A stretch of DNA of 64,000 nucleotides from Bacillota bacterium (GCA_023437365.1 JAEZGK010000056.1:62001-126000); one strand, 5' to 3'; shown: positions 35,304-45,037, numbered from the stretch's first letter. Numbers and translations are program-made. The notes: a model not told the origin generated them from the sequence alone.

Positions 35304-35783
35304 CTATTGAAGGCTCAAGAGGTCAAGAAGCATCTCATCCCCTTGTACTGTGGTAGTATAAATAGCCAGCCACAGCTCATCATCCATCAGGTATAGCCTA
35401 TATTCTGTTCTTTCCTTATCATCATAGACATCATACTGATACTTATACTTGTATTCCGTGATCGAAATCATGTTCAATGCAGCAGCTTGGAACTGTTCCG
35501 TCAGCTCGTCATTCATTTTTCTGGTCACATAGCTTGGTTTTGAAAGCTCAAACGTATTTTCTGAAGATAGAATTTTGAATTCCTTTTCCTTGATGATAAA
35601 CTTTGTATCCTTCAGCTGCTCCGCAGTCTGATCATAGGTCGAGGTATTCAGGGAGGAATGATAAATCAATTCATCCATGGTATAAGTTCCGTAGATTGGC
35701 AGGTTAGCATCAGAATCACAGCCGGTTATACCGGATATGATCATGGTCAGTAAGGTCAGTAACAGACAGCGTCCTTTTCGCAT
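35304..35783 (-). CDS. Small lipoprotein, unknown function
   Basis: A 159-residue protein starting MRKGRCLLLTLLTMIISGIT with a lipobox-like G-I-T-G-C, so the Cys at about 22 would be lipidated. The mature part is short, acidic and beta-rich (YGTYTMDELIYHSS, FKILSSENTFEL). No family recognised. A TTG upstream extends the frame to 35801, but GGAGG four bases before ATG 35783 sets the start. It lies 24 bp downstream of the VOC gene on the same strand, which suggests co-transcription. Confidence 0.6.
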   Translation of the reverse strand: MRKGRCLLLTLLTMIISGITGCDSDANLPIYGTYTMDELIYHSSLNTSTYDQTAEQLKDTKFIIKEKEFKILSSENTFELSKPSYVTRKMNDELTEQFQAAALNMISITEYKYKYQYDVYDDKERTEYRLYLMDDELWLAIYTTTVQGDEMLLDLLSLQ

Positions 35784-35807
35784 ACTCCCTCCAAGTTTCA
35801 ATTATGC

Positions 35808-36230
35808 CTATTGCATTCTTTTCATCATCGGGTGGGTATCCTTAAACTGTATTAAATCCCAAAGGTTTCCGTATAAATCTTTAAAGACGGCAACCAGTCC
35901 GTAATCCGCTTCCTTCGGTTCCCGTTCGAACTCTATCCCTTTTTCCTTCATATCGTGGTAATCTCTCCAGAAATCATCGGAATTCAGAAAGAGAAATACC
36001 CTGCCGCCGGCCTGATTACCTATGAAAGGCTCCTGCTCCGACTTTGATGCCCGTGCAAGAAGTAGCGTGGTTCCGACAGAACCCGGAGGTGCTACTACCA
36101 CCCAGCGTTTATCCTGTTCCGGCTGATAAGTATCCTCCAGCAATGTAAAATGCAATTTTTTAGTATAAAACTCAATTGCCTCATCATAATCTTTTACTAC
36201 CAAGGCAATATGTACAATTGACTGAACCAT
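35808..36230 (-). CDS. VOC-family (glyoxalase-like) protein
   Basis: A 140-residue vicinal-oxygen-chelate protein with the paired beta-alpha-beta-beta-beta motifs. IVHIALVVKDYDEAIEFYTK (about 5-24) opens the first, and VFKDLYGNLWDLIQF (about 116-130) closes the second with a possible metal ligand. Members are glyoxalases, dioxygenases or antibiotic-binding proteins; no specific role is visible. AGGAGAAACTCT precedes the ATG. It follows the EamA remnant. Confidence 0.85.
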   Translation of the reverse strand: MVQSIVHIALVVKDYDEAIEFYTKKLHFTLLEDTYQPEQDKRWVVVAPPGSVGTTLLLARASKSEQEPFIGNQAGGRVFLFLNSDDFWRDYHDMKEKGIEFEREPKEADYGLVAVFKDLYGNLWDLIQFKDTHPMMKRMQ

Positions 36231-36244
36231 AGAGTTTCTCCTTT

Positions 36245-36580
36245 GTTTGTATTATTACTATCATTCATTATTCTGATATTATAAAGCATACCCCATCTTT
36301 CTCCAAGAAACAGAATTGCAAGAATCATAGTTAAAATTGTACTGGACTTATCAATCGGTGTTACCTTATTGACATTGCCAAGCTGCAAGGCTTTAGAATA
36401 GCATAACCAGGAAGCTCCCGTAACCAGTCCGGATAGAACTAGAAATATAAATGTTTTCTAACTGAAGCTTCCGATGGAAGCCTGAGATCCGACGATGAAA
36501 ACCATCAGCCGGGAAAAAATCAACACCACAACAGTCCTTACCGCAGTTGCCACATTAGAATCCGTATGCCGCTGCTAATG
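36245..36580 (-). pseudogene. Remnant of an EamA-type transporter
   Basis: On the minus strand TDSNVATAVRTVVVLIFSRL then MVFIVGSQASIGSFS is followed by an in-frame TAG and then KTFIFLVLSGLVTGASWLCY, LQLGNVNKVTPIDKSSTIL and TMILAILFLGERWG. These are consecutive EamA (drug/metabolite transporter) segments interrupted by a stop. Both ends are truncated and the upstream frame is shifted, so this is a decayed gene. Confidence 0.75.
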
Positions 36581-36615
36581 TATTTCGAAACCATAATATA
36601 TATCTGATGCTAGGA

Positions 36616-37350
36616 TTATCTCTGTTCTAGAAGTTCCCAATACTCACTCAAATCTTCATCCTTGGCTTTTGCCTCTTCTGCGAGCTTCTCTGTATTCTTC
36701 TTCAACTCGATCACATCCTGGTCATCATTGCGTGCCTTTACATATTCCTTCATAGTGTCCTCTAGCTCACCGTCATAATTTTTAAATTCTCCGTTACTAT
36801 CCCTCTGGAGACAGAATTTAGACAATGAGGGCGCGTAAGTATCGAGTCCGATGAATTTAATATCATAATAAACCCATACGATATAAAAATCATCTTGGTA
36901 GGTCCTTTTCACATAGCACTTCAGGTTTAGATATTCATCAATACCGTCAACGAGCATCTTTAAATCTTTTTGATCTACCACTGCTTCCGGATGAGTGGAA
37001 ATACTCTTCAGTTTATCCGTATCACAGCTGATTTTCGCCTTATAATATGTTTCAATTAAAGTATCTATCTCTTCAGGATATCCCTGATCCTCTAAGGGAT
37101 AAACCGGATAGGGAGTTGGTGTGGGAATCGGTGTGGGCTTTGCTGTCGGTGATAAAAGCGAGCTGGCTTCTGCGATATTACTACCATCCTCGGAGCTCTG
37201 AGCTTCCGGAAGCTGCTTAAGGGCATCCGAAGAATCCGCGGCCTCTGAGGGATATTTACGCCCAGGTGTGACCAGACCTAACATACCCACTCCTAAACAC
37301 AGGGTAAGAGTAATAATCATATTAATCAATTTGCGATACTGAGATTTCAT
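36616..37350 (-). CDS. Exported protein, unknown function
   Basis: A 244-residue protein beginning MKSQYRKLINMIITLTLCLG, a signal anchor or signal peptide, followed by a low-complexity linker rich in Ser, Pro and Thr (about 50-85, AKPTPIPTPTPYPVYP). The mature domain is about 150 residues (FYIVWVYYDIKFIG) and the C-terminus is acidic and coiled (EKLAEEAKAKDEDL). The open frame extends to 37533 through a palindromic repeat, but GGAGGAAAT before ATG 37350 decides the start. Family not recognised; proteins of this layout occur next to cell-envelope genes in clostridia. Confidence 0.55.
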   Translation of the reverse strand: MKSQYRKLINMIITLTLCLGVGMLGLVTPGRKYPSEAADSSDALKQLPEAQSSEDGSNIAEASSLLSPTAKPTPIPTPTPYPVYPLEDQGYPEEIDTLIETYYKAKISCDTDKLKSISTHPEAVVDQKDLKMLVDGIDEYLNLKCYVKRTYQDDFYIVWVYYDIKFIGLDTYAPSLSKFCLQRDSNGEFKNYDGELEDTMKEYVKARNDDQDVIELKKNTEKLAEEAKAKDEDLSEYWELLEQR

Positions 37351-37374
37351 ATTTCCTCCTATTCCTGCTATTCT

Positions 37375-37440
37375 AATCAATATTGATTTCAGTGACAAAA
37401 GGTGCTGCGCACACTGATATAAGCCCTTTACCATTGGAAG
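37375..37440. repeat. Partial copy of a foldback repeat
   Basis: ATTTCAGTGACAAAAGGTGC, TGCGCAC and GCAAGCTTGC match the left half of the foldback element at 37473-37593, but the right half is missing. Confidence 0.55.
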
Positions 37441-37472
37441 CAAGCTTGCCTTTCGCTTATCTATCCATAATA

Positions 37473-37593
37473 ATTTCAGTGACAAAAGATGCTGCGCACT
37501 TTTCCGGATATAAGCCTTTACTATTGCAAGCAAGCTTGCAATAGTAAGGGCTTATATTCGGAAAGCACCTACGGCGCTTTTATCATTGAAATC
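37473..37593. repeat. Foldback (MITE-like) repeat element
   Basis: The element folds on itself: CCGGATATAAGCC...ACTATTGCAAGC pairs with GCTTGCAATAGT...GGCTTATATTCGG. The outer arms are ATTTCAGTGACAAAAG and CTTTTATCATTGAAAT, with GAAAGCACCTACGGCGC near the right end. The same layout, including GAAAGCACCTCCGGTGC, occurs at 62984-63092. No coding potential. Confidence 0.7.
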
Positions 37594-37689
37594 ATTATAG
37601 TAAAAAAGTACTATGTATTCATATTTTACCAAGAATGTTTCCATATTACAACAATTTTGAAGGATTTCGTGATTTTTCGTGAATAGAAA

Positions 37690-37712
37690 GGGATTGCAGT
37701 GTATGCAATCCC
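37690..37712 (-). terminator. Terminator after the large amidase gene
   Basis: On the minus strand GGGATTGCA-TACAC-TGCAATCCC is followed by TTTCTATTC. It lies 28 bp past the amidase stop codon. Confidence 0.75.
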
Positions 37713-37740
37713 TGAATGATGCTTTATTTATATAATTTAA

Positions 37741-40467
37741 CTATCTTCCGGTCGGATAATCGTTAAATATTTGAAGCAGTGTCTCGTAAATAGTCTTGGC
37801 TGCGTTCTCCTGGAAGTTCGCATCCGAAAGCTTGTAATAATCGCTTTCATTAGATAAGAATCCAAGCTCAATCAAAACTGCCGGTACGGTATTCTTATGA
37901 ACTACAGTGTATTTCTCCGCTCTGGAGCCACGTTTTAAAGTACCCAGGCTTTCGGGAAGCCTTTCCGCGAAGGTGTCTGCCAGTATCTTGCTGGTCAAAC
38001 CTGCAGTATTCGGAGAATTATTCGAATTGGAATAATAGATCTCTGTACCATATGCGCTTTTTACTAGGGCTGCATTCATGTGAAGACTGACGAAAAGGTC
38101 TGCACCGTATCTGGAAGCAAAGGCTGCTCTGTCACTGAGAGACATGTCCACATCGTTAATTCTTGTATAATAGACCTTCAGCTTCGACGTATCCTGATTA
38201 AAGTACTTCTTACCGATGGTATATAGGATCTTATAATTCAAATCCTTTTCCTTGGTACCGAAATATTCTGCACCGTTTGCTGCGCCGCCATGTCCAGGAT
38301 CAAGGATGACTATATTCTTGTAAATTTCCTTAGGATTTCCGACATTGATATAGATATTAGTATCATCCATTCCGTATTGATAGCCCTGAAGTTTGGAGGT
38401 TTTAACGTTTATCACGGTCTCATTGTTACTATTCAGTGAAACATTAATACCTGTCACGGTGCCCGAGGTATTCGTAATCGTGGAATTGTTAATCACCGAG
38501 GTATAGTCCCCTTGCAGGCGAATCTCAAAATTATGATTGAAATAATTATCCTCGTCACTGATCATTGCTAAGGTCAAGCCATCGGGCTTTGGCATGATAA
38601 TCTCGCAGGAAGCTTTATCGAGTGTCTGCGAAACGCTTCCACTGCTGCTTCCATTCCCCACACTGCCGCCTGCACTGCCCGGTACCATAAAGATAAAGGA
38701 ATATTGATTTTGATTCTGTGATACATAATACTCATAGCCTTCATTTACCCCGATAATTACACGGGTCTTATCCGCACCGCCGATCACATTGAAGTAACTA
38801 ATAAACTTTGCACCTGCGATCATGGTATTAATGTCACTGATACCGCTGGACGTATAGGGAAGTTCGATGCTGATATATCCTTCTGATTTGCCTGAGGTTA
38901 CCTTCAATGGCGCAATTCCTGTGAGGGTCACATAATCACAATAATTATTGCTTCCGATGACTGCTGATGTAAGCGAATTATAATATACCGTTACATATAA
39001 GCTCTGTCTGTTATCTGAGAGGGATAAATCATAGGAAAACTCTGCGGAAGGCATATCGAGCTGTATCGTGGAACTATTATCGCCGTTATTATAAATTCCG
39101 ATCGTATTAACATAATTGCTAATCACACCGTAAGTCTGATAGGTCTGGTCGGAGCAGGTCATTCCATCCGCTTTTATTGTGATGACTCTGTCCAAACTTT
39201 GTGAGGTTACCTTTCCAAAATTACCGGTACTGCTGATAATAAAGGTTTCTGCATTCAGCTTCAGATTGTTATAATCTCTTTCTATCGCTGTGACGACCCC
39301 GCTGCCTGCAAAAGCTCCCTCACTGATTTGATGAATTCCGCTGTTGATCTTGAAGGCTGAATCAGCACCGAGCCACTGTCCTAAAATCGTGCCTACCTCT
39401 GTCATAACACCGCTGTCACCAAGCTCTGGTGCTGTCCCGGACCCAGTATGGCTTCCCATGGAAGATTGACTTTTCTGAGTGGTAATTAATGAGGCTCTGG
39501 TCGTATTGTTCCATTGATAATCATAACCTAGACAGGAGGCGGTAAACCCTCCGGGTACCATTACATAGGATGTATTTACATTATGATTCGTTACCAAAAT
39601 GGGTGCTGTATCCATCATCAAAGCATTTCCGTTTAAATATGCGGTCTTTTTCCCAAGATACATCACCAGTGTCTTATTATCCTTGACTAAAGTAACAGAC
39701 TTTTCGCTTCCGTTATAGCTGTAGACCGCACCGATGGAGGCGTCTGTAAATACTCTCTTGGCGCGTACCATAGCCGTATTATTGGTAATAATACTTGGCA
39801 TATTGCCAAGACTAATGTTTTTACCATTCACGATCACTTTTCCTTGAGCTCCGGTATATTCAAACCTTTCACCATGGTCAAAGGAAAGTACCAGACTTGT
39901 CTTAACAATAGCAACCGTTGAGGTGCTGCTGTTCCAGCTATAAGTAAGTCCTAGCTTTTCCGATACAAAGCGGGAAGGAACCAGAACCTTTATGGTATTA
40001 TCCTTCACATATTTAATTCTCATCGGTGCTACCGGAAGCGTCAATTTCTGTCCGTTCAAGGTTGCTTTCGTACTACCGATGGTCATAGTAATGGTTTTCC
40101 CGTACTTTGAGATGGAGATCGTCCCCTCTCCCTTGTTATATGTACATTGTGCGGCAATTCCGGATGTCTCAAAGACATCATCATAAGGGACAAGTGCTAT
40201 TCCCTTTCTGAGAATACCCGGAGTAGCTGAAGAAGTAACTGTCTTACCGTTTAAAGTAACCTTAATCTGCTTATCCCGATAAGTACTTTCCTTCTTCGTG
40301 GAATAATCGTATATTTTTAATCCTGAAGCCGCCTGAGCTGTATCTTGATAAATGCCTGCAGCAAGTAATGCTGCTAAAACCATACAGCTAAGCTTAGTTA
40401 TAATCCGGCGTCTCTGGATATCTTTATCATTCGTATTGTAGAGTAACCTTTGTATATATTTTGTCAT
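37741..40467 (-). CDS. Large secreted N-acetylmuramoyl-L-alanine amidase with stalk domains
   Basis: A 908-residue exported protein. After an atypical signal segment (about 24-47, ending TAQAASG) come copper-amine-oxidase N-terminal-like stalk repeats (about 50-330), a middle AMIN-like region (about 530-640 and 660-720) and a C-terminal Amidase_3 domain (about 725-905). Zinc-site sequences are DPGHGGAANG, the Glu of EKDLNYKIL, SLHMNAAL and IELGFLSN. It hydrolyses the MurNAc-L-Ala bond in peptidoglycan. The frame is open to a TTG at 40497, but ATG 40467 is the first plausible start; AGGAGG is 15 bases away, rather far. Confidence 0.85.
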   Translation of the reverse strand: MTKYIQRLLYNTNDKDIQRRRIITKLSCMVLAALLAAGIYQDTAQAASGLKIYDYSTKKESTYRDKQIKVTLNGKTVTSSATPGILRKGIALVPYDDVFETSGIAAQCTYNKGEGTISISKYGKTITMTIGSTKATLNGQKLTLPVAPMRIKYVKDNTIKVLVPSRFVSEKLGLTYSWNSSTSTVAIVKTSLVLSFDHGERFEYTGAQGKVIVNGKNISLGNMPSIITNNTAMVRAKRVFTDASIGAVYSYNGSEKSVTLVKDNKTLVMYLGKKTAYLNGNALMMDTAPILVTNHNVNTSYVMVPGGFTASCLGYDYQWNNTTRASLITTQKSQSSMGSHTGSGTAPELGDSGVMTEVGTILGQWLGADSAFKINSGIHQISEGAFAGSGVVTAIERDYNNLKLNAETFIISSTGNFGKVTSQSLDRVITIKADGMTCSDQTYQTYGVISNYVNTIGIYNNGDNSSTIQLDMPSAEFSYDLSLSDNRQSLYVTVYYNSLTSAVIGSNNYCDYVTLTGIAPLKVTSGKSEGYISIELPYTSSGISDINTMIAGAKFISYFNVIGGADKTRVIIGVNEGYEYYVSQNQNQYSFIFMVPGSAGGSVGNGSSSGSVSQTLDKASCEIIMPKPDGLTLAMISDEDNYFNHNFEIRLQGDYTSVINNSTITNTSGTVTGINVSLNSNNETVINVKTSKLQGYQYGMDDTNIYINVGNPKEIYKNIVILDPGHGGAANGAEYFGTKEKDLNYKILYTIGKKYFNQDTSKLKVYYTRINDVDMSLSDRAAFASRYGADLFVSLHMNAALVKSAYGTEIYYSNSNNSPNTAGLTSKILADTFAERLPESLGTLKRGSRAEKYTVVHKNTVPAVLIELGFLSNESDYYKLSDANFQENAAKTIYETLLQIFNDYPTGR

Positions 40468-40825
40468 TTGCTTGCTTTTCGTACCTCCTGTCATCAAAAG
40501 TCGTCAACGCTACATTTATTACAATAATATTAAATCATGGTAAAACTGTGTCATCTACCAAATATATCGTAAAAAAGATATTTTTTCTACAGCTTTCTTC
40601 ATCAATTTATCAGGATAAATATTATAATCAGATCAAAATAGTACCAAAGTTGGTGGTTCTACATATGTAGATTTGATTCGCCAGCGCAAGGCGTGGATAT
40701 TCTACTTCTGTTGAATGAGCAAACAGGAGATATGACTATTTATTACATATTTATTAATTGTATAACCACTTATGTAGAACTCATTTTGCTTCTAAGGAAA
40801 GGTTTTCTTTCCGACAATTATGTGA
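40468..40825. other. Intergenic stretch without recognised genes
   Basis: Divergent region between the amidase and ttcA genes. Mostly AT-rich with no open frame that has a ribosome site; a short stretch at 40660-40740 (GATTTGATTCGCCAGCGCAA) is GC-richer but not recognised. Confidence 0.4.
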
Positions 40826-40831
40826 TATAAT
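40826..40831 (+). promoter_or_regulatory. -10 element for ttcA
   Basis: TATAAT preceded by TGTGA lies about 40 bp before the ttcA start. No convincing -35 at the right distance; a partial TTTCCG is visible. Confidence 0.35.
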
Positions 40832-40869
40832 GTCAAAGATTAGAACAGACGGAAAGGTAAGGGATAAAA

Positions 40870-41589
40870 ATGAAGCTGCAGCAATTACTCAGCTATACAA
40901 GAAAAGCGATAGACGATTATCAGATGATTGAAGATGGCGATAAGATAGCAATCGGAGTTTCCGGAGGTAAAGACAGTCTGACACTTCTCTACGCACTATC
41001 AGGCCTAAGACGTTTCTACCCGAAAAGCTTTGAGATAGAAGCGATTACAGTTCATATGGGCTTTCAGGAATTAGACTTCTCAGCAGTTGCTGAGCTTTGC
41101 CGAAAGCTGGATATTAATTATACTATTGTAGAATCAGAAATTGCCGAAATCATCTTTGAACACCGCAAGGAAAGTAACCCCTGCTCCTTATGTGCCAAGA
41201 TGCGTAAGGGAGCTTTTAATTCTAAGGCGAAAGAGCTTGGGTGTAATAAAGAAGCTTATGCCCACCATTATGATGATGTGATAGAGACCATGCTAATGTC
41301 TCTGATCTATGAGGGAAGGGTTCACTGCTTCTCTCCTGTTACTTATCTGGACCGTTCCGATATCACCCTGATCCGACCTCTGATCTATGTCGAAGAAGCC
41401 GATATCAAGGGCTTCAGGAAAGCATTTGATCTTCCGGTCGTAATCAATCCCTGTCCCGTGGATGGCTATACCAAGAGGGAATATGTAAAGCAATTAATCA
41501 AAACCTTAGGTCAGGAAAGTCCGGGGCTTCGGGAAAGACTATTCCATGCAATCCAGACAGGTAATATTCAGGGCTGGAAGCTCCCCTAA
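40870..41589 (+). CDS. ttcA: tRNA 2-thiocytidine biosynthesis protein, TtcA family
   Basis: A 239-residue PP-loop ATPase. GVSGGKDS (29-36) is the PP-loop, CSLC (105-108) supplies two cluster Cys and NPCPVDG the third, as in TtcA, which carries a [4Fe-4S] cluster. EAYAHHYDDVIETMLM is the conserved His/Asp segment. It adds sulfur at cytidine 32 of some tRNAs. GGAAAGGTAAGGG lies ahead of the ATG. The recombinase gene follows on the same strand after 131 bp. Confidence 0.87.
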   Translation: MKLQQLLSYTRKAIDDYQMIEDGDKIAIGVSGGKDSLTLLYALSGLRRFYPKSFEIEAITVHMGFQELDFSAVAELCRKLDINYTIVESEIAEIIFEHRKESNPCSLCAKMRKGAFNSKAKELGCNKEAYAHHYDDVIETMLMSLIYEGRVHCFSPVTYLDRSDITLIRPLIYVEEADIKGFRKAFDLPVVINPCPVDGYTKREYVKQLIKTLGQESPGLRERLFHAIQTGNIQGWKLP

Positions 41590-41720
41590 GCAAATCGGTG
41601 GATTCAGTACCGGAATTGTATGCTATAATAGAGCATAAGGAATGCTATGTATCACTTTTAAATAATGCTTATATTAATAATAGATTTCAGGATAAGAATA
41701 AGGTATCGGAGGGAATGAAT

Positions 41721-42770
41721 ATGCAAGAGCGTACATATCACGATCAGGTAAATATCAATAATACGGAGAGGCTCCGTGAGCTATTAAATGATCTTCCGCC
41801 CTTCTGCAGACATTTCTTCAGAGGTATTGAACCTACCACCTCCTCCAGGACAAGAATAGCCTATGCTTATGACTTAAGAGTATTTTTCGATTTTCTGAAA
41901 TCCGTGAATCCTGCTCTGAAGAATACAGAGATGAAGGATATCAAGGTAGATATTCTGGATCAAATCAAAGCGATTGATCTTGAGGAATACCTGGATTATC
42001 TGACCTATTACAAATCCAATGAGCTGGAACGCTTGAATAAGGAGAACGGAAAGAAGCGTAAGCTGGTATCCCTCCGCAGCTTCTATAATTATTATTATAA
42101 AAAGGAAATGATCACTACGAATCCCGCTTCTCTGATTGATGTTCCAAAGCTTCATGAAAAGGCAATCGTTCGCCTCGAGATTGATGAGGTAGCTAAGCTT
42201 CTGGATGAAGTAGAATCGGCTGAGAATATGACGAAAGCCCAGCAGAAATATCATGAGAAAACCAAGCTTCGTGACCTTGCCATGATGACTCTTCTTCTCG
42301 GAACCGGCATCCGTGTTTCCGAATGTGTCGGTCTGGATCTTACGGATGTTGATTTCGAAAATAACGGGATCAAGATCAGACGTAAAGGTGGTTATGAAAC
42401 CATCGTATATTTCGGCGAAGAAGTGCGGGAAGCCCTGCTGTCCTACCTGGAGGAGCGTAAGCTGATGGTCCCGGAAGAAGGCCATGCCAATGCCCTGTTC
42501 CTGTCCCTCCAGCTGAAACGTATCAATGTCCGCTCGGTAGAAAATCTGGTAAAAAAATATGCTTCCACCGTGACAAAGCTCAAGAAGATCACTCCACATA
42601 AGCTAAGAAGTACTTATGGTACAAGTCTGTACCGTGAAACCGGTGACATCTATCTGGTAGCCGATGTTCTGGGTCATAAGGATGTTAATACGACAAAAAG
42701 ACACTACGCTGCCATCGAGGATGACCGCAGGCGCAGTGCCGCAAATGTTGTGAAACTGAGGGAAAAATAA
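41721..42770 (+). CDS. Tyrosine recombinase, XerC/XerD-like
   Basis: A 349-residue integrase-family recombinase. The N-terminal SAM-like domain (about 20-130) is followed by a catalytic domain with Arg in GTGIRVSECVGLD, a Lys in IRRKGGYETIV, HKLRSTYGT (His/Arg) and LGHKDVNTTKRHYA (His and nucleophilic Tyr). It is of chromosomal Xer type rather than a phage integrase; no att site is next to it. The open frame begins at 41598, but GGAGG eight bases before ATG 41721 defines the start. Confidence 0.85.
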   Translation: MQERTYHDQVNINNTERLRELLNDLPPFCRHFFRGIEPTTSSRTRIAYAYDLRVFFDFLKSVNPALKNTEMKDIKVDILDQIKAIDLEEYLDYLTYYKSNELERLNKENGKKRKLVSLRSFYNYYYKKEMITTNPASLIDVPKLHEKAIVRLEIDEVAKLLDEVESAENMTKAQQKYHEKTKLRDLAMMTLLLGTGIRVSECVGLDLTDVDFENNGIKIRRKGGYETIVYFGEEVREALLSYLEERKLMVPEEGHANALFLSLQLKRINVRSVENLVKKYASTVTKLKKITPHKLRSTYGTSLYRETGDIYLVADVLGHKDVNTTKRHYAAIEDDRRRSAANVVKLREK

Positions 42771-42896
42771 AAATGATAATAAACAGGACATGAATTCATA
42801 TGCCTATGCTGATAATATAGCTTTTTCTTAGGACTCATATGATATTTTGTTCCGCATGTCTTACAATTCCACCAGACATTGTAATATCTTATTAAA

Positions 42897-43841
42897 CTAA
42901 AATTTAAACACGGGTTCTCCTTCTTTGTTCCACTCAATTTTCATAAGCATCGCGTGTCGGTTCGGGTTATACAAAGGATTTCCAATAATCTCTGCTTCTG
43001 TTCGAGCATGATAGACTAGAATATCATTGCCTTGTAAATCAACCGTAAAGGAATTGTGCCCTGGTCCATAGATTCCTTTTTCTATATTGGACTGTAATAC
43101 AGGATATCTTTCTTTCTTCCACTCCCTAGGATTCAGCAAATCGCTATCTTCATCAATGCTAAGCATACCCATGCAATAATTAACTCCTGTATCACTAGCA
43201 GAGTAGGTTAGAAAAATCTTGCCATTTTTAATTAGTACAGAAGGTCCCTCATTTACCCAGTAACCTTTCCTTTCCCATTCATAATCAGGGGTCGTTAAAA
43301 GGACCTGAACTGTTTTCAGCTTTGTAGGTGTCTCCAGCTCAGCAATATATAGATTTGATATTTGTTTACCAACTCCTACCTTCTCTGCCCATATATAATA
43401 ATATTTTCCCTTATTTTTTAACACTGTTCCATCTAGCGAGAAGGAACGAAAAGAAAACTCATCCTCCTCCGCACACTGCATGATCCCCTTCTCAAGCCAT
43501 GGGTCTTTTACAGGATTCTGTCCGATACACTCCAATACATATGGCCTAATGTTCCAAATGTTCTCTACTTCACCAGAAGCAAAATAAATATACCATTTCT
43601 GATTGATGTAATGTAATTCTGGTGCCCATACATGATAACTCATAGGGCCCCGATCATGTTTTTTCCAAATCATTACTTCTTCTGCATCGCACAGTGCTTC
43701 TAAGGACTCTGCCTTTCTCAACGCTATACCATTATATTCAGGTAAACTTGCTGTAAAATAGTAACTACCATCCTCATGTTTGTAGACATAAGGGTCTGCT
43801 CTCTGTGCAATCCATACTTCATTATATTTTAACGATTTCAT
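42897..43841 (-). CDS. GH43 family arabinosidase/xylosidase-like glycosidase
   Basis: A 314-residue five-bladed beta-propeller glycosidase. D16 in RADPYVY is the predicted catalytic base, D137 in FSLDGTVL the pKa modulator, and E198 in WVNEGPSVL the acid; WAPELHY (72-78) is also typical. GH43 enzymes cleave alpha-L-arabinofuranosides or beta-xylosides. No signal peptide, so it acts on imported oligosaccharides. AAGGAG lies before ATG 43841; a GTG at 43859 is less likely. Last gene of the arabinoside locus. Confidence 0.88.
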   Translation of the reverse strand: MKSLKYNEVWIAQRADPYVYKHEDGSYYFTASLPEYNGIALRKAESLEALCDAEEVMIWKKHDRGPMSYHVWAPELHYINQKWYIYFASGEVENIWNIRPYVLECIGQNPVKDPWLEKGIMQCAEEDEFSFRSFSLDGTVLKNKGKYYYIWAEKVGVGKQISNLYIAELETPTKLKTVQVLLTTPDYEWERKGYWVNEGPSVLIKNGKIFLTYSASDTGVNYCMGMLSIDEDSDLLNPREWKKERYPVLQSNIEKGIYGPGHNSFTVDLQGNDILVYHARTEAEIIGNPLYNPNRHAMLMKIEWNKEGEPVFKF

Positions 43842-43899
43842 TTTCTTATTCTCCTTCACCGAAGGTAACTACACAAATGTAGGATTGATAAGCCTCGTC

Positions 43900-44883
43900 T
43901 TATATAGTTTCCCCTTTCACTAATAGATAATCTAATAGTATTTCAGTTCGAGTAGTTTTCCCATTGATTAAATCAAAGAGCATCTCCACTGCCATTTTAG
44001 CTATTTTATCTACTGAATTGTCTATTGTTGTAAGTCTTGGTGTAACATAGTCTAAAACTTCAATGTTATCAAAGCCCATAATTCCGTAATCCTTTGGTGC
44101 AGTTTTTCCAAGTGCTTTCAAATGCTTCATTAGCTTCAGAGCAAACATATCACCGGAGCAGAAAAAAGCAGTTTTCACACCATCCTTTAACTGATTTGCA
44201 CAATAGTCCAAATAGTCAACTTGATCAATTATGACTGCCTCAGCTTCTGTTGAACACAGCATAGCTTCTTGAAAGCCCTTTTCTCTTTCTTCATGAACAT
44301 AGATATTTTCTTTTCCACGGTCTAATAATGGCGGACAAACAAATACAACTTTTTGATAGCCTCTCCCGATAATCTGAGCCGTTGCTGCTCTTGCAGCCTC
44401 TCGTTCATTGATACCGACAAAAGGGATGTCTTCTTCAATTCTATTATTGATGGTTACAATCGGTGTATTTAAACTGTGAAGAAACTTTTTATACTCTTTT
44501 CCTTGATTGACAGAGGATAAAATAATCCCCTCCACATGATAGTCCACAAGTCTTGCCATCTGCTCTTTTTCTATGTCTGGGTTCTTCTCATGGAGAGTAA
44601 TGTTAACAAAGTATCCCTGCTTTCTTGCCTCTACTTCGATTGCACTTAGCATCTGCGAGAAATAATGATTATTCACATCAAGTACTACTACACCAATGTT
44701 GTAGGTCTCGCCTTTCACAAGTCCTCTTGCTAATAAATCAGGTCGATAATCATATTTCTTCACTGTTTCTAAAATAAAATCCTTGGTCTGTGGATTAATT
44801 CTTCCAGTATCCGATAAGGCACGATATATAGTTGTACGTGATACGCCACATATCTTAGCAAGATCTTTTGTAGTTATCCCCAT
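43900..44883 (-). CDS. LacI-family transcriptional regulator
   Basis: A 327-residue repressor. MGITTKDLAKICGVSRTTIY (1-20) is the LacI helix-turn-helix and residues about 60-325 the sugar-binding fold (NIGVVVLDVNNHYFSQMLSA, GIMGFDNIEVLDYVTPRLTT). Located within the arabinoside locus, it probably senses arabinose or an arabino-oligosaccharide. It could bind the paired GTACACG sites near 49838 and 49925. ATG 44883 matches the usual LacI N-terminus; the ATG at 44889 is two codons earlier. Confidence 0.88.
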   Translation of the reverse strand: MGITTKDLAKICGVSRTTIYRALSDTGRINPQTKDFILETVKKYDYRPDLLARGLVKGETYNIGVVVLDVNNHYFSQMLSAIEVEARKQGYFVNITLHEKNPDIEKEQMARLVDYHVEGIILSSVNQGKEYKKFLHSLNTPIVTINNRIEEDIPFVGINEREAARAATAQIIGRGYQKVVFVCPPLLDRGKENIYVHEEREKGFQEAMLCSTEAEAVIIDQVDYLDYCANQLKDGVKTAFFCSGDMFALKLMKHLKALGKTAPKDYGIMGFDNIEVLDYVTPRLTTIDNSVDKIAKMAVEMLFDLINGKTTRTEILLDYLLVKGETI

Positions 44884-44947
44884 AATCATCAGTCTCTTTC
44901 TTATTCGTTTCTTAATACTATACCATAAAATATCAAATACGGAAATA

Positions 44948-45020
44948 TACACTTGATTTTATATCTAAATACACACTTGATTTTATATCTAAATACACAC
45001 TTGATTTTTATATCTAAATA
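44948..45020. repeat. Three tandem 24-bp repeats
   Basis: The unit TACACACTTGATTTTATATC then TAAA occurs three times, with one extra T in the last, between the GH51 stop and the LacI start. The AT-rich units could be repeated regulator sites or promoter material for the LacI gene. Confidence 0.7.
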
Positions 45021-45037
45021 TAACTAAATTCCTACAT

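Noticed and set aside
36616..37533. Longer N-terminal form of the exported protein
   Set aside because: The extension reads through foldback repeat DNA, and GGAGG sits right before the Met at 37350.
41721..42770. Integron integrase for the attC-like sites
   Set aside because: The recombinase is of XerC/D type, 35 kb from the sites; I see no integrase-specific insert.
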